Part shown: piece after piece, positions 26,911 through 36,141 of the stretch
How positions within the stretch are numbered: position 1 is the stretch's first letter
How the letters are laid out: every line of letters begins with the position of its first letter
Source: an uncultured Nitrospirales bacterium
Lineage (GTDB): Bacteria; Nitrospirota; Nitrospiria; Nitrospirales; UBA8639
Direction: 5' to 3'
Length of the DNA stretch: 64,000 bases
NCBI GenBank assembly: GCA_958295805.1
Contig: OY282373.1
Coordinates: forward strand, 1,707,001 to 1,771,000
Program-made: the position numbers and the translations under genes
Notes under the pieces: generated by a model
Seen by the model: the letters and a program-made list of their open reading frames with translations, nothing else
Databases searched by the model: none
What the model was told of the DNA's origin: nothing

Positions 26911-28380
26911 CTAGTCAACGTCAGCCCGATAATTGGGAGCCTCCTTGGTAATCACAACGTCATGAACGTGCCCCTCTTTCAACCCGGCCTGGGTTAAACG
27001 AATAAACCGGGCGCGCTGTTGCAATTCAGGAATCGTCCGACATCCACAATAGCCCATGCCGGCTTTGAGCCCTCCCACTAATTGATACACCACGTTGGAG
27101 AGCGGCCCTTTATAGGGGACGCGGCCTTCGATGCCTTCCGGCACGAGTTTTCCAACGGGCTGGCTTTCTTGCTGATACCGGTCCCGGCCTCCTCGCTCCA
27201 AGGCTCCCAGCGAACCCATTCCCCGATATTCCTTATAGGTTCGCCCCTGGTACAACACCATTTCTCCAGGCGATTCATCAGTCCCGGCAAACAAGGAGCC
27301 GATCATCACCGCAGACGCGCCCGCGGCCAGCGCTTTGGTGACGTCACCCGAATATTTAACGCCGCCGTCGGCAATGATCGGCACGCCCGTTCCTTTCAAC
27401 GCCTCGGCGCAATCGGCAATGGCGGTCAGTTGGGGAATACCGGCTCCCGACACGATTCTCGTGGTACAAATGGACCCCGGCCCGACCCCAACCTTCACCG
27501 CGTCGGCTCCCACCTTGAGGAGTTCTTCGGCGGCTTCCGCCGTACCGATGTTTCCGGCCACCACGTCCATTGGCGAAAACTGTTTTTTAATCATTTTCAC
27601 CGTATCGAGCACGCCTTGCGAATGACCATGTGCCGTATCGACGACGATCATGTCCACCCCGGCCTTGACCAATCGTTGCACGCGGTCCGGCACGTCGTCC
27701 CCTACCCCAACGGCCGCGGCGACTCGGAGCCGACCGTGGGCATCTTTGCAGGCATTGGGGTATTTAATCTGCTTTTGAATGTCTTTGATCGTGATGAGCC
27801 CCTTGAGTTCAAATTGGTCGTTGACCACCGGTAATTTTTCGATTCTATGCTCATGAAGAATTTCTCTCGCTTTAGCCAGATTCGTCCCTTCCGGCACCGT
27901 CACCAATTTTTCACGAGTCATCACTTGCGACACCGGTATGTCCAAACGAGACTCAAAGCGCAGATCGCGATTCGTCAGAATACCCACCAATTTTTTCTCT
28001 CGTGTCACTGGCACTCCAGAAATTCGATAGGTGGCCATAATTTCATGTGCATCACGAATGGTATGATTAGGGGAAATCGTAATGGGATCCAGAATCATGC
28101 CGCTCTCGGATTTCTTCACTTTGTCCACTTCCGTTGCTTGGCGTTCAGGCGACAACGCACGATGGATCACCCCCATGCCCCCTTCCCGTGCCAAAGCAAT
28201 AGCCAAACGACCTTCCGTCACGGTATCCATTGCGGCGCTCAGAATCGGGATATTAATGGTAATACGACGTGAGACGTGCGTTGAACAATCGACGTCATTC
28301 GGAGTGACTTCGGATTTGGCAGGCAGCAACACCACGTCATCAAACGTCAATCCAATTCGCGTTTTGTCCCAGAGTCCCAT
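26911..28380 (-). CDS. guaB: Inosine-5'-monophosphate dehydrogenase
   Basis: 489 aa from the ATG at 28380 (AAAGAACGG upstream), starting [20 protein letters not shown]. It oxidises IMP to XMP with NAD. The TIM barrel is interrupted by a CBS pair (about 95-210). The catalytic loop [10 protein letters not shown] carries the active-site Cys, and the flap has GMGSLGAL. It is the first gene of guaBA. Confidence 0.97.
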   Translation of the reverse strand: MGLWDKTRIGLTFDDVVLLPAKSEVTPNDVDCSTHVSRRITINIPILSAAMDTVTEGRLAIALAREGGMGVIHRALSPERQATEVDKVKKSESGMILDPITISPNHTIRDAHEIMATYRISGVPVTREKKLVGILTNRDLRFESRLDIPVSQVMTREKLVTVPEGTNLAKAREILHEHRIEKLPVVNDQFELKGLITIKDIQKQIKYPNACKDAHGRLRVAAAVGVGDDVPDRVQRLVKAGVDMIVVDTAHGHSQGVLDTVKMIKKQFSPMDVVAGNIGTAEAAEELLKVGADAVKVGVGPGSICTTRIVSGAGIPQLTAIADCAEALKGTGVPIIADGGVKYSGDVTKALAAGASAVMIGSLFAGTDESPGEMVLYQGRTYKEYRGMGSLGALERGGRDRYQQESQPVGKLVPEGIEGRVPYKGPLSNVVYQLVGGLKAGMGYCGCRTIPELQQRARFIRLTQAGLKEGHVHDVVITKEAPNYRADVD

Positions 28381-28510
28381 GATCCGTTCTTTAGACCGTC
28401 CGCCGTGACGTTGCAGCAACCCGAACGAGAATACTCAGCTTAGCAAGATTTCTTGAAAAAATCGACGGTGCCTGAAAAATTCAAAACCTTCATCCCGCGA
28501 TGGAAGCCGC

Positions 28511-28611
28511 GTAGCGGCGCGATCTCATCGCGCCCCTCAGGTCAACCTGCTGACAATGCCGCGGACTCGCTCGGAATCTCCTGAAGAAGCGCCATGAGAT
28601 GGCGCGGCTAC
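28511..28611. repeat. Mini-element with GTAGC/GCTAC ends and hairpins at both ends
   Basis: 101 bp beginning GTAGC and ending GCTAC. The left hairpin is GGCGCG-ATCTCAT-CGCGCC (28516-28534), the right hairpin GCGCC-ATGAGAT-GGCGC (28589-28605). The two loops are reverse complements. The middle includes CAGGTCAACCTG. It is the most complete copy of the family in this window; no coding capacity. Confidence 0.8.
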
Positions 28612-28688
28612 AGGGACACAACAAATACGCCAATTTCAATTGAATAATGCTCACTATTTTTACATTGTTCATACAATTTTTGCTTATA

Positions 28689-28953
28689 AATTCCATCCCA
28701 GCAGAACAAACGTATTTTCTTTTCGGTCCGAGAGGTATCGGAAAGAGTGTGTTTGTTGAGAGTTTCTATAATTGAGGTTAAACATTCAGCACGCGCAAGG
28801 CGTGAAGACTTCAAGGGTCTCAGACAATTCAAAAAAGACCATCCCGACGCGGAATTGATTTTCATCTATTCGGGAACGCGCTGATACCACGAGGAAGGAA
28901 TAGAAATTGTTCCCGCGGAGACGTTTTTGAAGGGAATAGAGGAATTTGTTTGA
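28689..28953 (+). pseudogene. Relic of a DUF4143-type AAA ATPase (N- and C-terminal pieces joined)
   Basis: Reading 28689 onward gives NSIPAEQTYFLFGPRGIGKS then VFVESF, a clear P-loop of the AAA/DUF4143 ATPases common as mobile accessory genes. At about 28771 the frame shifts by one and reads IEVKHSARARREDFKG, then LRQFKKDHPDAELIFIYSG, the typical C-terminal nuclease-like end of the same family. An in-frame TGA lies at 28882 and the tail GIEIVPAETFLKGIEEFV ends at 28953. More than 200 codons between the ends are missing. No other gene lies in 28381-29189. Confidence 0.72.
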
Positions 28954-29034
28954 CGCAAACGGGACTTGATATGTTGCGTTAGGAACTGTTCACACTCAAC
29001 TCATTGAATGTCCTTGATTCCCACCACGTAGTTC

Positions 29035-29123
29035 GTAGCTACGAGATATTATCGTGCCTCCTAGTCTGACATGCAGACAGGGCTGCGGTATCATGCCACG
29101 GCGCCATGAGATGGCGCAGCTAC
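29035..29123. repeat. Mini-element copy, GTAGC/GCTAC ends
   Basis: 89 bp, same layout as the copy at 28511. The left end GTAGC is followed by a weaker hairpin ACGA-GATATTA-TCGT. The right hairpin GCGCC-ATGAGAT-GGCGC (29101-29117) is perfect and is followed by GCTAC. Its interior (GCCTCC, CATGCAGAC, CTGCG) matches the copy at 38855 better than the one at 28511. Confidence 0.75.
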
Positions 29124-29189
29124 GGAGAACTGAATGATAGGTTCGCATCGAGGTAATTTGTTCCGTACACGAACTAGCGAGTGAATTCG

Positions 29190-32153
29190 TTATTGCTCTT
29201 CCCCTTCCGGTAAGGCGGCGACGGTTTCGGCTTCCTCGCGGAGGAATTCTTCCGCGTCTTCGGTCGGCATGAAGTGTTGGACTCGCATGTTTCCGCTGTC
29301 CACGACGAACACGTGCCCTTTGTAATCGACCGCCAGCCCATAGGGAAAGTTGAATTGCCCGTCGGCGTTCCCGAATCCACCCCATTGCGTGATGAAATTT
29401 CCGTCGCGGTCAAATTTCTGCACTCGTTGGTTTCCGGTATCGGACACGTACACGTCACCGGCCCCGTCCACTTCGATTCCCCATGGTGAGCGGAATTGGC
29501 CCGGTTCATGGGCTTGGGCACTGCTGGCGTGTCCCGCCCCGATTCCGCCGCCCCATTTGGCAAGCAACTGCGGAAGCACGTTCGTACTCGTGTCAAACTT
29601 CTGTATGCGATGATTGCCCATGTCCACCACGTAGACCATACCGTCGTTCTGGTCAACGGCCACGCCGCGAGCAAAATAGAATTGCCCGTCATTGTTGCCG
29701 AAACTTCCCCACTGCATGATAAACTCGCCGTCCTCGTCGAATTTCTGCACGCGGAAATTGGCACTATCGACGACGTAGACGTATCCCCGGACCCGATCAA
29801 CCGCAACGTCCCAAGGGGCGTTAAACTGTCCTTCCCCGTTCCCCCGGCTGCCGATCTTCATGATGTAGTGACCCAGTTTCCCGTCGAATTTCTGGATGCG
29901 ATGGTTATTCGTATCGCACACGTACACGTCGCCTTTTCCATCGCAGGCAAGTCCCGTAGGATTGTGAAAATTCCCGTTGGCCGTTCCAAAGTTTCCCCAC
30001 AACAGGATAAAGTTTCCACTCCGTTCAAATTTCTGGACGCGGTTGTTGCCGTTATCCACCACGAACAACGACCCCTGCCGATCAATCGCCAAACCATACA
30101 ACGGCGCCATGAATTCCCCGCCGTGCAACAACGAGGCCCCGCGACCGGGCTTCCCCCACTTGGCCGTACACACGTATCCAGAAGTGTTCAGCAAAATGTT
30201 CGCACTGGCGGGCACCGAAATGTTATTGCCGACGTCCTTGAACCAGGCATACACCGTTTTCGGGCCATCTCCCGGAGAGAGCGTAAACGGAATCGTGGCA
30301 CCAAAACGATGTTCCGGCTCAATCTCGATCCATCCCGGAAGCGTCGCGCCGGGCGTCATGGGATTTTCAGAAATGAAATATCCGACGACGCCGGTATCCA
30401 GATCCTTAGCCGAAATGGTCGCAACCACGTCCAGCGAATTCGTCATATAAGCCCCGTGGTTGAGCACGACGTCCGGATTCTGTGGTGCCGCCACGTCAAT
30501 CAGCACGGGCGTGATTTCCTGCTCTTGGGAAGGCGGACTCTCGGCTTCGTTTTCATCGACGCTCGTCAGCGCGTAATAGTAGGCGGTATTATTCGTCAGA
30601 CCAGTGTGGGTGTAGGGACTCATCACGCCTTCGATTCGGGTCGCCGTGTCTTTGGTCAAGCCCGGGTTGGTACTGAAATACAAGTTGTACGTCACGGCAC
30701 CGGGAACGTCCATCCAACTGAGAATTGTTTCGGTATCCCCGGGTTTTCCCACCAACGTCGCGATAGCAAGACCTTCAACTGCTTCCCCAACGTTTTCAGC
30801 CTTTTCTCGACTTCGAGCTAATTCTTCCTCGGTAGGTGCAAACTTCAAGACCCGATGATTCCCACTATCGACCACGTAGACGAACCCTTCCCTATCCACG
30901 GCCAGACCGGAAGGAAAATTCACTTGCGCGTCGGTTAACCCGCGATTACCCCACGAACACAAATAGGTTCCATTCGAATCGAACTTTTGAATCCGGTGGT
31001 TTCCGCTATCGACGATGTAGACGTTGCCCAAGGCGTCACAGGCCACCCCCCATGGGGATTTGAACTGCCCGGGACCGTTTCCATCTCGCCCCCATTTGGC
31101 AAGAAAATTTCCGCGAGCATCGAATTTCTGGATGCGATGATTGCCTTCATCGGCAACGTAGATATGGCCGGCAAAGTCAACGGCCACGCCTCGTGGGAAG
31201 AAAAAGGCTCCGTCAAAACTCCCGTCTTTTCCCCATTTCACCAAGGGCGTGCCATCCGGCTCGAATTTCTGGACGCGGGCATTACTCGTATCCGACACGT
31301 AGAGATGCCCTTCCCGATCAGTCGTCACCCCCCAAGGCACGTCAAACTTGCCGGCCTCGGCATTTCGCCAGGCAAAGCCGAATTTGCCCCACGCCTTCAC
31401 AAGGTTGCCGTCAAGGTCGAACTTCTGGATGCGATTATTTCCGCTATCAGCCACGTACACGTGCCCGTCTGATGAAGTCGCCAACCCTCGTGGATAATAA
31501 AAGGCGCCTTCCTCGGAATCAGCCTCCCCACCCCATCGCGCCAAAAACTTCCCTTCTTTATCAAACTGTTGAATGCTGTGATTATCCGTATCCGCCACGT
31601 AGATGTTTCCATCATGATCGAGGGTAATGCCGGTGGGTGAACGAAATTCCCCATCGTCAACGCCTTCTTCCCCAAACTGCATCACGGGCAAGTACGGCGA
31701 CGGAATCGACAGCGCCTCTTCAGATTCACGGCTCTCCCCGTCAGCCGTGACGACCGTCACCACGTAGTGGTAACACAACCCGTTCGCCAGATCGTTGTGC
31801 GTATAAGGACTGGAAGGGCCCTCAATGCAATTCCCTTTTTCCTTGGTAACGCCGATGACGGGATTAAAATCGTCTTGACCTGCAATGGGACGAGTCAGTT
31901 CATTCGGTTTGATGCTGACCCCTTTGGAGGTTTGATAATAGACGTTGTAGTACATCGCATCAGGGACGGGTTCCCAACTCAGAGTGATGAACCCATTGCC
32001 GGGCACGGCTTTGACGCCCGTTGGCGGATCAGGAAGTTGTTCTTGGTCAGCCCCCTCTCCGGCACCCCAGTCTTCTTCCAGACCTTCGACCCGACACAAT
32101 TTCCATCGCCACGATGGGAGAAGGCGACAATCAAATTCGAAAAAATCTTTCAT
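29190..32153 (-). CDS. Large NHL-repeat protein: two six-repeat blocks with fibronectin III-like modules
   Basis: 987 aa from the ATG at 32153 (GAGGGC upstream). Order: a short N-terminal segment; an FN3-like module (about 42-150); six NHL repeats (about 155-445), each with the pattern WGxxGxxxGxFxxPxGxAVD...VYVADxxNxRIQKFD; a second FN3-like module (about 455-550); an Ig-like module (about 555-655); and six more NHL repeats (about 660-965). The natural reading is two six-bladed beta propellers. No signal peptide is evident, so location is unclear; such proteins usually act as binding scaffolds. It has a likely promoter in the A+T-rich leader. Confidence 0.9.
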   Translation of the reverse strand: MKDFFEFDCRLLPSWRWKLCRVEGLEEDWGAGEGADQEQLPDPPTGVKAVPGNGFITLSWEPVPDAMYYNVYYQTSKGVSIKPNELTRPIAGQDDFNPVIGVTKEKGNCIEGPSSPYTHNDLANGLCYHYVVTVVTADGESRESEEALSIPSPYLPVMQFGEEGVDDGEFRSPTGITLDHDGNIYVADTDNHSIQQFDKEGKFLARWGGEADSEEGAFYYPRGLATSSDGHVYVADSGNNRIQKFDLDGNLVKAWGKFGFAWRNAEAGKFDVPWGVTTDREGHLYVSDTSNARVQKFEPDGTPLVKWGKDGSFDGAFFFPRGVAVDFAGHIYVADEGNHRIQKFDARGNFLAKWGRDGNGPGQFKSPWGVACDALGNVYIVDSGNHRIQKFDSNGTYLCSWGNRGLTDAQVNFPSGLAVDREGFVYVVDSGNHRVLKFAPTEEELARSREKAENVGEAVEGLAIATLVGKPGDTETILSWMDVPGAVTYNLYFSTNPGLTKDTATRIEGVMSPYTHTGLTNNTAYYYALTSVDENEAESPPSQEQEITPVLIDVAAPQNPDVVLNHGAYMTNSLDVVATISAKDLDTGVVGYFISENPMTPGATLPGWIEIEPEHRFGATIPFTLSPGDGPKTVYAWFKDVGNNISVPASANILLNTSGYVCTAKWGKPGRGASLLHGGEFMAPLYGLAIDRQGSLFVVDNGNNRVQKFERSGNFILLWGNFGTANGNFHNPTGLACDGKGDVYVCDTNNHRIQKFDGKLGHYIMKIGSRGNGEGQFNAPWDVAVDRVRGYVYVVDSANFRVQKFDEDGEFIMQWGSFGNNDGQFYFARGVAVDQNDGMVYVVDMGNHRIQKFDTSTNVLPQLLAKWGGGIGAGHASSAQAHEPGQFRSPWGIEVDGAGDVYVSDTGNQRVQKFDRDGNFITQWGGFGNADGQFNFPYGLAVDYKGHVFVVDSGNMRVQHFMPTEDAEEFLREEAETVAALPEGEEQ

Positions 32154-32181
32154 AATCAAGCCCTCACAATACTAAAGGTAT

Positions 32182-32210
32182 ACTATAGATTTTTATGGCA
32201 ACATTTTGAA
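32182..32210 (-). promoter_or_regulatory. Candidate sigma-70-type promoter for the NHL-repeat gene
   Basis: On the minus strand, TTCAAA (32210-32205) and TATAGT (32187-32182) are separated by 17 bases in an A+T-rich leader, ending about 28 bases before the ATG at 32153. It is a visual match only. Confidence 0.35.
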
Positions 32211-32314
32211 TTTGTGTATATTTTTTAACTGAATAAACAAATTTTTAAATCCAATCACTCAGGAAAAAAGTCTAGCAATCGGTCATTTCTCAAGTCAAGG
32301 AAGGCACGTTGAGG

Positions 32315-33040
32315 CTATTCTTCAGTGACCAATACGGTGAAGACGTCATCAAGCTTGGAGATGCAGGGAACGGTGCCGCTTTTGGATGTCCCCTCTCGGT
32401 CAAGCAGCACGCCGTGTAATTTGGCCTGAGTCGCTCCCTCAAAATCTTCCCGTTGATTATCACCGACGTGCAAGGCTTCTTCGGGCTCAACCACATGGTG
32501 GTCCAAGGCACGTTGAAATATCTTTTCAGATGGTTTGACCGAGCCCGCGAGGCTCGAAATCGTAATGGAATCGAAAAAATGGTCCAATTGTAATCCACGA
32601 AGAATTCCAAAAAACCGTGTATCAAAATTGGAAATAACCCCAAGCTCATATCCTTGGGATTTTAACTGCTGAAGAGTCGCAGGCACTTCAGGGTAAACTT
32701 CCCAATGGTCCGCCGTGCCGAAGGCTTCGTATATTTCATCAAAGTATTCATCAAACCCGTCGAACATCCCGACCCGATAAAACGCCGCATGCACAATATC
32801 AAACCACCAGAGTCGTTCGCATGATTTTAATTTCTCCGGATGATCCACGGCAAAAATGGGCGGAGGGGCTTGTTGAAACGCTTCCTTAAATCCCTGATTC
32901 ACCTTTGCGTCCACCTCCACGGAATTCGGCACTCCATATTTTTCCGCATACCGCAGATAGACGTTCCCTACCGACCCTTTCACGCGAAAGAGTGTTCCGG
33001 CGGCATCGAAAAACACAACGTGGATGGACGACCGTGACAT
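32315..33040 (-). CDS. HAD-superfamily hydrolase (subfamily IA)
   Basis: 241 aa. Motif I VFFDAAGTLF near residue 9 carries the nucleophilic Asp, although the usual second Asp (DxD) is Ala here. Motif II is VISNFD, the motif III Lys is in GSVKPSEKIF, and motif IV is HVGDNQREDFEGA. A helical cap (about 20-110) is typical of subfamily IA phosphatases. The A in place of the acid/base Asp deserves attention; it also occurs in dehalogenase-like and REG-2-like members. Substrate unknown. Confidence 0.85.
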   Translation of the reverse strand: MSRSSIHVVFFDAAGTLFRVKGSVGNVYLRYAEKYGVPNSVEVDAKVNQGFKEAFQQAPPPIFAVDHPEKLKSCERLWWFDIVHAAFYRVGMFDGFDEYFDEIYEAFGTADHWEVYPEVPATLQQLKSQGYELGVISNFDTRFFGILRGLQLDHFFDSITISSLAGSVKPSEKIFQRALDHHVVEPEEALHVGDNQREDFEGATQAKLHGVLLDREGTSKSGTVPCISKLDDVFTVLVTEE

Positions 33041-33106
33041 GGAGATAAAGTAAGCGGGTAGGAATCAAACGGCCAAAGATGAGAAAAACGGGGAAAGGGA
33101 ATGGTC

Positions 33107-33217
33107 TTACTTTTGAGTGCCGGCCTTGCGCTGTCTCTGTTCCAGTGCCTTCATGCGTTGTTGGTTTTTCCGATGTTTTCGACGCAACTCACGATCTTTT
33201 TCTCGTCCTCTCGGCAT
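33107..33217 (-). CDS. 36-aa highly basic protein
   Basis: ATG at 33217 with AAGGAGAGTACCCT directly upstream, stop TAA at 33109-33107. The product begins MPRGREKDRELRRKHRKNQQ and 17 of its 36 residues are Lys, Arg or His. This suggests RNA, ribosome or DNA association. The strong ribosome-binding site makes it a convincing small gene. It lies 66 bases upstream of the HAD gene on the same strand, so it may be the first gene of that message. No function is recognised. Confidence 0.68.
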   Translation of the reverse strand: MPRGREKDRELRRKHRKNQQRMKALEQRQRKAGTQK

Positions 33218-33390
33218 AGGGTACTCTCCTTCCTTTTTACAACGGTGCCTTAATCAAAAAATCCGTAACGTTCCCGTAACGTGCCGTTGTTTTTAGCATA
33301 CTCATTCCTGTCATCACAAGCTGGCACGTGCTTGCGAGGGTATCACCTCCATGCTAATATCCCGACTCTTTCAGACCAAATTCCATCCCC

Positions 33391-36135
33391 ATGCCTTCCC
33401 GTCAACTCGAAAAAATCTACGAGCCTCAAGCCGTTGAGGATCGGTGGGGACCGTATTGGATCGAGAGAGGATACTTTGGTGCGGCTGCCGACTCGCGGGG
33501 GAAACCCTACACCATCGTGATCCCACCCCCCAACGTCACGGGTTCCCTTCACATCGGCCATGCCTTAAACAATACGCTTCAAGACGTTCTGATTCGGTGG
33601 CGGCGCATGCAGGGGCACAATACCTTGTGGCTGCCGGGAACCGATCACGCCGGCATTGCGACTCAAAACGTCGTTGAGCGGCAACTGATGGAAGAAGGCA
33701 CGACCCGGGAACAACTCGGCAGAGAAGCATTCGTCAATCGGATATGGTCATGGAAACAGCAATCCGGCAATACAATTCTCGACCAACTTAAACGGCTGGG
33801 AGCGTCCTGCGACTGGTCTCGCCTCCGGTTTACCATGGATGAGGGCCTCTCAAACGCGGTCTGTGCCGTCTTTGTCCAGTTGTATCAAGAAGGACTCATT
33901 TACCGGGGTGAACGGTTAGTTAATTGGTGTCCCAGATGCCTGACCGCCCTTTCAGACATTGAAGTCGAACATGACCCGATAACCGGCAAGCTGTACCACG
34001 TTCACTACCCTTTGGCCGACGACCCACGCTCGTTCCTCACCATTGCCACCACCAGACCGGAGACGTTGCTCGGAGACACCGCGGTCGCCGTTCATCCTGA
34101 AGACTCTCGATACCATCAGTGGATCGGGAAATCCCTCAGACTTCCCCTCACCACCCGGACCATCCCGATCATAGGCGACGCCGTTCTGGTCGACCGTGAA
34201 TTCGGCACGGGCGCCGTCAAGATTACGCCTGCGCACGACTTTCATGATTTTGAAGCCGGGGAACGACACCAACTCCCTCGCTTTTCGATTCTGACGCGTC
34301 ACGCACTCATTGATGCCGATGCCCTTCAACGCGCGGAGGTCGAACCACGCGTCAGGGAAAACATCGCCGGCCTGCCGGTGACAAAAGCCCGACCCGTCGT
34401 CGTCGAAGAACTTCAACGCAACGGGTTGCTGGCCAAAGTCGAGGATTCCCCGATGTCCCTGGGGAAATGCTATCGATGCAAAACCGTGGTGGAGCCCTTC
34501 CTGTCACCACAATGGTTCGTCAACGTTCAACCCTTGGCTGATCCGGCGATTGAAGCCGTTGAACGGGGACACGTTCGCATTCTCCCAGAAGAATGGACAA
34601 ACAACTATCTAGGATGGATGCGAGGCATTAAAGACTGGTGCATCTCCCGACAAATCTGGTGGGGACACCGCATCCCGGCCTGGTATTGCACCGCCTGTCA
34701 TCCTGAAGCCCTCGACCTTCTCAAAGGGGCGGGCAGCAGTCTGCTTCCGATTCATGCGACTCCGATCGTGTCCACGTCGTCGCCAACCACCTGCCCGGTC
34801 TGTCAACGCGCTGAGTTCGTTCAGGATCCCGACGTGCTCGACACGTGGTTCTCCTCGGCCCTCTGGCCTTTTTCCACGTTAGGGTGGCCGAATCGCACCA
34901 AAGACCTCGAAACCTATTACCCGACCTCGACCTTGGTGACGGGATTGGACATTCTGTTCTTCTGGGTGGCGCGGATGATCATGATGGGACTCAAGTTGAC
35001 CGGCAAGGCCCCATTCCGCGACGTCTATATTCACGCCCTGGTACGCGACGCCGAAGGTCGGAAAATGAGCAAGTCCAAGGGCAACGTCATCGACCCGCTG
35101 ACCAAGATGTCGCAATATGGCACCGATGCGATCCGCTTCACCTTGGCCTCAATGGCTTCGCCCGGTCGGGACATTAAACTGTCTGAAGACCGTATTGAAG
35201 GCTATCGAAATTTTACGAATAAAATTTGGAACGCGGCGCGATTTATTCTGATGTACGCCGATGGTCCCACGGACGCGGTGCCCTATTCCGCCCGATCGTT
35301 CGTCGATCACTGGATTCTCAGCCGCGTCAACGAGATCACCGGAATCGTCAATCTTCGTCTGGAAGAGTACCGGTTCGATCAAGCCGCCGGTCACCTCTAT
35401 CATTTTATCTGGCATGAATACTGTGACTGGTACGTGGAATTAATCAAGCCGTCGCTGCAAAACGGAGACTCACCTGCTGCCCGATCAACCCGCGCCACGA
35501 TGCTGGACACCTTTGAACGACTCCAACGCTTACTGCACCCCTTCATGCCGTTCGTCACCGAAGAAATCTGGCAGGCGATCCCGCACCACGGTGAAAGCAT
35601 CGTCGTTCAACCGTACCCCGTCGCGAATCCGGAGTGGGAAAATCCCGAAGCGGAACGGACGTTCAAAATCATTGAACGCTTTGTTACCACGGTCCGAACG
35701 GGGCGAGCCCTGTTGGATTACGGACCATCAAAAACGTTGACCATCTGGGGCGCGGCTGACGATCCGGTAGACTTGGCGCGATTACTCGAAACGCGGCCCC
35801 ACCTCGAAACCCTCTGTCGGGGCACCGTCTCCATCACGAATCAGAATGAATGGCCGACCGACCGGATGTTGCACCTCGTCATCGGCAGTTCTACCGTCGG
35901 CATGACGATCGAGGGCGACGTCAACCTCAACAAGGCGTTGGACCGCGTCAAAAAACAATCGCAAACCAGGCAGAAGGAGGCCGCTCGACTTCAAGGTCGT
36001 CTCGCTTCCCCTGACTTTACCGCCAAAGCCTCGTCCGACGTCGTTCAGGAATCAAAAGAGCGGCTGGCGCGACTGACCGCTGAACTTTCACTGCTTTCCA
36101 ACAGTGAACGACAACTCCTCGCAATGGTATCATGA
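33391..36135 (+). CDS. valS: Valyl-tRNA synthetase
   Basis: 914 aa class I synthetase. It has PPNVTGSLHIGHALN with the HIGH motif (about 48-57), an inserted editing (CP1) domain including TTRPETLLGDTAVAV, the KMSKS loop GRKMSKSKGN, a Trp-rich WCISRQIWWGHRIPAWYC segment, Cys pairs that may bind zinc, and the C-terminal coiled-coil arm (LNKALDRVKKQSQTRQKEAA). It heads a plus-strand run; nadC begins six bases after its stop. Confidence 0.97.
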   Translation: MPSRQLEKIYEPQAVEDRWGPYWIERGYFGAAADSRGKPYTIVIPPPNVTGSLHIGHALNNTLQDVLIRWRRMQGHNTLWLPGTDHAGIATQNVVERQLMEEGTTREQLGREAFVNRIWSWKQQSGNTILDQLKRLGASCDWSRLRFTMDEGLSNAVCAVFVQLYQEGLIYRGERLVNWCPRCLTALSDIEVEHDPITGKLYHVHYPLADDPRSFLTIATTRPETLLGDTAVAVHPEDSRYHQWIGKSLRLPLTTRTIPIIGDAVLVDREFGTGAVKITPAHDFHDFEAGERHQLPRFSILTRHALIDADALQRAEVEPRVRENIAGLPVTKARPVVVEELQRNGLLAKVEDSPMSLGKCYRCKTVVEPFLSPQWFVNVQPLADPAIEAVERGHVRILPEEWTNNYLGWMRGIKDWCISRQIWWGHRIPAWYCTACHPEALDLLKGAGSSLLPIHATPIVSTSSPTTCPVCQRAEFVQDPDVLDTWFSSALWPFSTLGWPNRTKDLETYYPTSTLVTGLDILFFWVARMIMMGLKLTGKAPFRDVYIHALVRDAEGRKMSKSKGNVIDPLTKMSQYGTDAIRFTLASMASPGRDIKLSEDRIEGYRNFTNKIWNAARFILMYADGPTDAVPYSARSFVDHWILSRVNEITGIVNLRLEEYRFDQAAGHLYHFIWHEYCDWYVELIKPSLQNGDSPAARSTRATMLDTFERLQRLLHPFMPFVTEEIWQAIPHHGESIVVQPYPVANPEWENPEAERTFKIIERFVTTVRTGRALLDYGPSKTLTIWGAADDPVDLARLLETRPHLETLCRGTVSITNQNEWPTDRMLHLVIGSSTVGMTIEGDVNLNKALDRVKKQSQTRQKEAARLQGRLASPDFTAKASSDVVQESKERLARLTAELSLLSNSERQLLAMVS

Positions 36136-36141
36136 GGCACC

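Noticed and set aside
28608-28865. 85-codon minus-strand ORF in the guaB-NHL gap
   Set aside because: It runs antisense across the ATPase relic and has no coding character.
29496-30821. 441-codon open frame antisense to the NHL gene
   Set aside because: Repetitive codon use in the NHL repeats leaves the opposite strand open; its product has no domain character.
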